DNA of 18,396 nt. Source: Nitrospina sp. UBA6727. GTDB lineage: Bacteria > Nitrospinota > Nitrospinia > Nitrospinales > VA-1. The stretch spans positions 1 through 18,396 of the forward strand of contig DKID01000028.1 of NCBI GenBank assembly GCA_002454045.1, in the 5' to 3' direction. The translations under genes were made by a program, and so were the position numbers. This document shows, piece after piece, positions 15,753 to 18,396 of this stretch (positions are counted from its first letter, which is position 1; each line of letters opens with the position of its first letter). Below the pieces are notes generated by a model that was not told the origin of the DNA, ran no database searches, and saw only the letters and a list, made by a program, of their open reading frames with translations.

Positions 15753-16217
15753 CTAAACCGACTCACCGCTTTGTGTTGCTATAACATCCTTAACATCAGC
15801 CGGTGTCTTTGAAACGTCGAATTGCCAATGCCCGAAACCGCCTCGCTGATTCACGGCTTCAACCCAGTCTCTCATGTATAGATGTTTGGCATCGTCCTGA
15901 TCCGTCTGCTGACCTTTTGTTTCAAGCACAAGAAAATTTCCGGATTTCAACCGAATAATAAAATCAGGACGATATTTTTTGACTAGTCCATCGTAAAAAT
16001 AAAGCACATCAAATCCCAAATGATCATTTTTAACCCAGGCATCAATCGCTTTATTCTTGTCCAATTCAAAAGATTCAGACGATTCCCAGGTGCTATCAAA
16101 AACGCAGTAGTTAATGTGGCTTCTTTTTGTGCCTTTGGCGCTTTTACCTCCTAATAGAAAAGATGCGTATCGCAGAATCTTGCCATCCTCGCCGGTCAGT
16201 ATAACCACAAAAATACC
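15753..16217 (-). pseudogene. C-terminal remnant of a type III-like restriction helicase (PD-(D/E)xK nuclease tail)
   Basis: A minus-strand frame bounded by an in-frame stop at 16218-16220 encodes about 154 residues. They contain SHINYCVFDSTWE, a LDKNKAIDAWVKN helix, YRPDFIIRLKSG and LVLETKG, then a WVEAVNQRGGFGHWQFDV segment. D82, E96 and K98 (numbered from GTG 16208) form a PD...ExK nuclease site. This pattern is the end of large DEAD/DEAH-helicase restriction subunits (type III Res and relatives) of roughly 900-1000 residues. The helicase part is absent: upstream DNA carries unrelated sequence. No methyltransferase partner is present. It is a deletion remnant; expression of the isolated nuclease domain from GTG 16208 is unlikely but possible. 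Confidence 0.75.
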
Positions 16218-16296
16218 TCAGGGCTCCCGTGTGTATGATGCCAACACATTCTAGACTTTTCAGGTATTAGTTGTGCGAGTGCTTGGTATTAGGTAG

Positions 16297-16506
16297 CCCC
16301 CCGTCATTCCTCCACCCCTCATCGTCACCACCGCCGCCGAAACCGGCAAAAAAGCCGGCGTGGTGGTGGACGCGGTCGAGACCGGGGACAGCGAGTTTCA
16401 GTTATCGGCAATGGTGCCGGCAACGATGGTCAACGAAGGCGAGTTAAAAATTGGTGAAACGAGGTTAGCGCGAATGGCAATGCCGTATGAAATAAACCGG
16501 GCGTGA
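16297..16506 (+). pseudogene. Unidentified C-terminal gene remnant
   Basis: A frame with coding-like character is open from after a TAG at 16294-16296 to a TGA at 16504-16506, about 69 residues. It reads IVTTAAETGKKAGVVVDAVE, then FQLSAMVPATMVNEGELKIG and ends MPYEINRA. There is no ATG before residue 46 or so and no Shine-Dalgarno. GC-rich third positions contrast with the AT-rich DNA on both sides. I do not recognise the family. It looks like the tail of a larger gene left by a deletion or insertion. Confidence 0.4.
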
Positions 16507-16541
16507 TAAAGGACTGTTTGATACGCGCGATTCTATCCCCT

Positions 16542-16570
16542 TTGATTCATTCGCACATATCATATAAAAT
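16542..16570 (+). promoter_or_regulatory. Sigma-70 promoter for the 70-aa gene
   Basis: TTGATT (16542-16547, four of six consensus) is separated by 17 nt from TAAAAT (16565-16570, five of six). The spacing is optimal and the site lies about 35 nt before the small gene at 16606, just beyond the preceding remnant. Confidence 0.55.
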
Positions 16571-16605
16571 TACGCTCTCTTTAACTCTTTATGCGGAGAT
16601 TGATT

Positions 16606-16818
16606 ATGAGCGACCAAAAAGTAACTTTTGTTGGCGACACTAAAATTCATGCAGATGTATCGTTTGCTAAGGAGAATCGTAGCGAAGCGGTAGAAATTGC
16701 ACTTGAACTTATTAAGTCATCTTGTGCTGGAGTGGGTCCTAGCTCTTTGCATGCTGCAATAGAACAACTCTCTGACCTTGCGGACAAAATTCAAGAAGCG
16801 TTAAAAACCCGCGATTGA
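16606..16818 (+). CDS. Small hypothetical protein (70 aa)
   Basis: The ATG at 16606 has GGAG 7 nt upstream and a plausible promoter, so this is likely a real gene; an ATG at 16591 is in frame but lacks a ribosome site. The product starts MSDQKVTFVGDTKIHADVSF, then has an amphipathic region RSEAVEIALELIKSS and a C-terminal helix HAAIEQLSDLADKIQEALKT. It is soluble, with no signal peptide. I do not recognise the family. It sits alone between gene remnants in the restriction-type accessory region, so an antitoxin, anti-restriction or phage-derived role is possible but unsupported. Confidence 0.65.
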   Translation: MSDQKVTFVGDTKIHADVSFAKENRSEAVEIALELIKSSCAGVGPSSLHAAIEQLSDLADKIQEALKTRD

Positions 16819-16884
16819 TGCGGTAATTAAAAACAGGGGGTTGAGCCAGATAACTACAAATAAGTTAGCGAATTGGAGGAGGCA

Positions 16885-17025
16885 TTACATTGCTCTTTTC
16901 CGGCTGACGGGTTTTTTCTGCGGTAGCAACGGGGTAGTGTATTGCTGGTAGAGGTCGAATAGAAACGAGACGCGGTCGGCTTCGTTGTTGAAAGGGGGTT
17001 TTGCGACAGGCGCCGCTAACCCCTC
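16885..17025 (-). pseudogene. Unidentified C-terminal gene remnant (FNNEADRVSFLFDLYQQYT)
   Basis: A minus-strand frame of 46 codons, bounded by a stop at 17028-17026 and ending at TAA 16887-16885, reads PPFNNEADRVSFLFDLYQQY, then TPLLPQKKPVSRKRAM. The acidic/aromatic helix and basic Lys/Arg tail look like the natural end of a larger nucleic-acid enzyme. There is no start codon near its beginning. It overlaps the last 10 nt of the 75-aa ORF in another frame. I suspect a lost restriction-modification or helicase gene, but cannot name the family. Confidence 0.4.
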
Positions 17026-17243
17026 TTACCCTTGCTTTGTGCAGAGTTGAAACGCACCAATTTGTCCCAATCAATCTCTCCATTATCCTTGCAAAACATA
17101 GTGGTAAAATCATTGGTGAATTTATTGATTATCTGTGAGTATGATTCTACAAAATCATCATTCTTTTTTTTGGCTTTATAACCGAGCGGTTCAATGATTC
17201 TGGTGAATCGACTGTAGATTGCTAAAGTGTTTGGCAAGCTCAA
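17016..17243 (-). CDS. Small hypothetical protein (75 aa), coupled to the upstream 59-aa ORF
   Basis: The frame starts at a TTG that overlaps the stop of the preceding ORF (TTGA) and encodes LPNTLAIYSRFTRIIEPLGY, then a lysine-rich KAKKKNDD turn, a helical ESYSQIINKFTNDFTTMF and GEIDWDKLVRF. The product is soluble and not recognised. Because a non-ATG start overlaps the previous stop, two readings are possible: translational coupling of two tiny proteins, or a single protein of about 130 aa broken by a frameshift near 17245. Its last 10 nt overlap the remnant frame behind it. It is the last gene of the HNH module. Confidence 0.5.
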   Translation of the reverse strand: MSLPNTLAIYSRFTRIIEPLGYKAKKKNDDFVESYSQIINKFTNDFTTMFCKDNGEIDWDKLVRFNSAQSKGKRG

Positions 17244-17419
17244 TCCGATGGCATAATCTCAAGCAGGGTATTTGAAATTGCGTCAAACCAATTTATTTTT
17301 TCGGCAATCTTATCCTTTAGCGCGGACATTTCATCGCTACTGAGTCCTCTGTCTAATACTTCCATAGCAACTGTTTGAGCATCCTCTTCATTCAAAGAGT
17401 AAATTAATTCATTTGCCAT
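17240..17419 (-). CDS. Small hypothetical protein (59 aa) between HNH endonuclease and 75-aa ORF
   Basis: The ATG at 17419 is preceded by GAGG about 11 nt upstream and follows the HNH gene stop by 18 nt. The product, MANELIYSLNEEDAQTVAME then LSSDEMSALKDKIAEKINWF and an ISNTLLEI helix, is acidic, helical and soluble. It has no recognised domain. Its stop overlaps the TTG start of the next ORF. Small acidic proteins directly after a nuclease can be inhibitors, cofactors or specificity partners, but nothing in the sequence proves this. The alternative is that it is the N-terminal half of one frameshifted gene continuing into the 75-aa frame. Confidence 0.65.
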   Translation of the reverse strand: MANELIYSLNEEDAQTVAMEVLDRGLSSDEMSALKDKIAEKINWFDAISNTLLEIMPSD

Positions 17420-17437
17420 ATAAAAAATTTCCTCTTG

Positions 17438-18382
17438 TTACCCGCTATATACGTTTTCTCTGTGCCAATTGATGGCGGCAATATCCGGGTAATGGTTAAT
17501 TATTTTCGGCAACCTTAAAAAACAGTTGCTTGATTTGAAATGATCCAAAAAGGAAAAGTCAAATATCATGCCGTGATCATTTTCCAATATTTCCGATTTC
17601 AGGGAAGATATTAATTTGAAATTGTCATTAAAACTGAACAACCCCACATCAAATGTCCAATGATGCAATTGACATAAAGCTAATCCATTCCAAATATCGT
17701 CTTTACCAAAATTCCTATGCGGTATTATATGAGCGGCTTGCACTTCCCATTGCAACCTATCTGGCGAACATAATTTTAGCCCACAAACACAACATCTGTA
17801 ATCATAAACCGAAATGATTGCTTGCCTAAAACCCCTGCTCCTTAATTTGGATTTTTTTGTTATCGTTTTCGTTTTTTTCCTTTTATCAAAAGGGTTGTAT
17901 TCTGATGGCTTTAGTTGTTCAAAAATGCTCTTGACCATTTTTTGAACTTCAAATGATTTGATTGGTAATTTATCTTTATAATCCAGAGGGAAATTTAGAA
18001 ACTCCAGAACCTTATCATACCCTTGTTCAGTTAACATCCATTCTCTCTTATTTGTAAGTTTTAAAGTTTTTGTCGGACGCGTCACCAGTTTTTCTTTGGC
18101 CAGCGCATCGCCAGCCCGATATAACAATCGATGCCACAAAGGCGTTCTGACAATTCTATTCTCCTTTTTGTAAATTCTCTCAAGAACAACATTCTTTTGT
18201 TCTTCATTTAGATTAAAGTTGTCGGCGATTTCATCGACTATTGTTTCGTTGTGTGAAAAATCTCTAACTACACCACCATGCTTGAACAGCGCGATGAGCA
18301 AATTTTGCTCAACCTCACCACGAGTTGGCATATTGTAATCTTGAAGCATTTTACTTTCATAACTCATTTTTGCCACAACCAT
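17438..18382 (-). CDS. HNH endonuclease with N-terminal winged-helix (Mrr_N-like) domain
   Basis: The 314-aa protein has an N-terminal region (about 18-130) resembling the winged-helix domain found at the start of Mrr-type restriction proteins (PTRGEVEQNLLIALFKHGGV, a WHRLLYRAGDALAKEKLV helix, then WMLTEQGYDKVLEF). A basic linker (KRKKTKTITKKSKLRSRGFR) leads to a C-terminal HNH domain: zinc-knuckle C197xxC200, catalytic H218 in AAHIIPH, N232 in WNGLALC, then C237 and H240/H241. The layout fits a stand-alone restriction-like enzyme that recognises modified or foreign DNA; the target is unknown. The ATG at 18382 abuts AAGG with no spacing, and ATG 18367 is an alternative start. Upstream DNA lies outside the window. 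Two tiny ORFs follow in the same direction. Confidence 0.82.
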   Translation of the reverse strand: MVVAKMSYESKMLQDYNMPTRGEVEQNLLIALFKHGGVVRDFSHNETIVDEIADNFNLNEEQKNVVLERIYKKENRIVRTPLWHRLLYRAGDALAKEKLVTRPTKTLKLTNKREWMLTEQGYDKVLEFLNFPLDYKDKLPIKSFEVQKMVKSIFEQLKPSEYNPFDKRKKTKTITKKSKLRSRGFRQAIISVYDYRCCVCGLKLCSPDRLQWEVQAAHIIPHRNFGKDDIWNGLALCQLHHWTFDVGLFSFNDNFKLISSLKSEILENDHGMIFDFSFLDHFKSSNCFLRLPKIINHYPDIAAINWHRENVYSG

Positions 18383-18396
18383 CCTTGCTTACGCAT

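Noticed and set aside
16865..17113. Minus-strand 82-codon frame
   Set aside because: It overlaps the 75-aa ORF and the better 46-codon remnant in a different frame; its composition looks like a frame shadow.

Overview
The window looks like part of a chromosome of a Gram-negative (two-membrane) bacterium of mid GC content. It carries a BamD-like outer-membrane assembly lipoprotein, an ExbD remnant, lipoproteins with clear lipoboxes, PlsY and a primary-type sigma factor. The lineage cannot be fixed from the sequence. A deep-branching marine group such as Nitrospinota is only a guess. No rRNA, CRISPR array, integrase or intact insertion sequence was seen.

Positions 1-4762 are housekeeping genes. 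asnS and a PNP/UDP-family nucleosidase (possibly MTA/SAH nucleosidase) run leftward, followed by the first codons of another leftward gene. Rightward from the divergent intergenic region are yggT, mtnA (methionine salvage) and a sugar-nucleotide pyrophosphorylase whose start overlaps the mtnA stop. Positions 4763-6856 are a disturbed stretch: a REP-like inverted repeat, a start-less fragment of a probable lipoprotein, a 117-nt inverted-repeat element with terminator-like sequence beside it, an intact DUF3386-type gene, and a frameshifted C-terminal piece of exbD.

Positions 6857-9131 hold a tight rightward set: bamD-like lipoprotein, sigma-70 factor, plsY. It is followed by a fully consensus sigma-70 promoter driving tRNA-Gly(GCC) and tRNA-Cys(GCA). 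On the opposite strand (12003 down to 9190) is a leftward operon: a DCC thiol-disulfide protein, a fusion of an XRE-type HTH with a metallo-beta-lactamase-fold hydrolase, and a seven-bladed FG-GAP lipoprotein whose reading frame runs antisense through both tRNAs. To the right are a 492-aa pentapeptide-repeat protein, an arsenite methyltransferase (arsM) and a nitrobindin-like heme-binding barrel protein.

Positions 15722-18396 are accessory DNA. They contain the isolated C-terminal PD-(D/E)xK tail of a type III-like restriction helicase, two further gene stubs, a small orphan gene with its own promoter, and a leftward module of a winged-helix/HNH endonuclease followed by two tiny coupled ORFs. 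The best candidates for something undescribed are this HNH module, the HTH-MBL/propeller operon and the 5231-5380 structured element.
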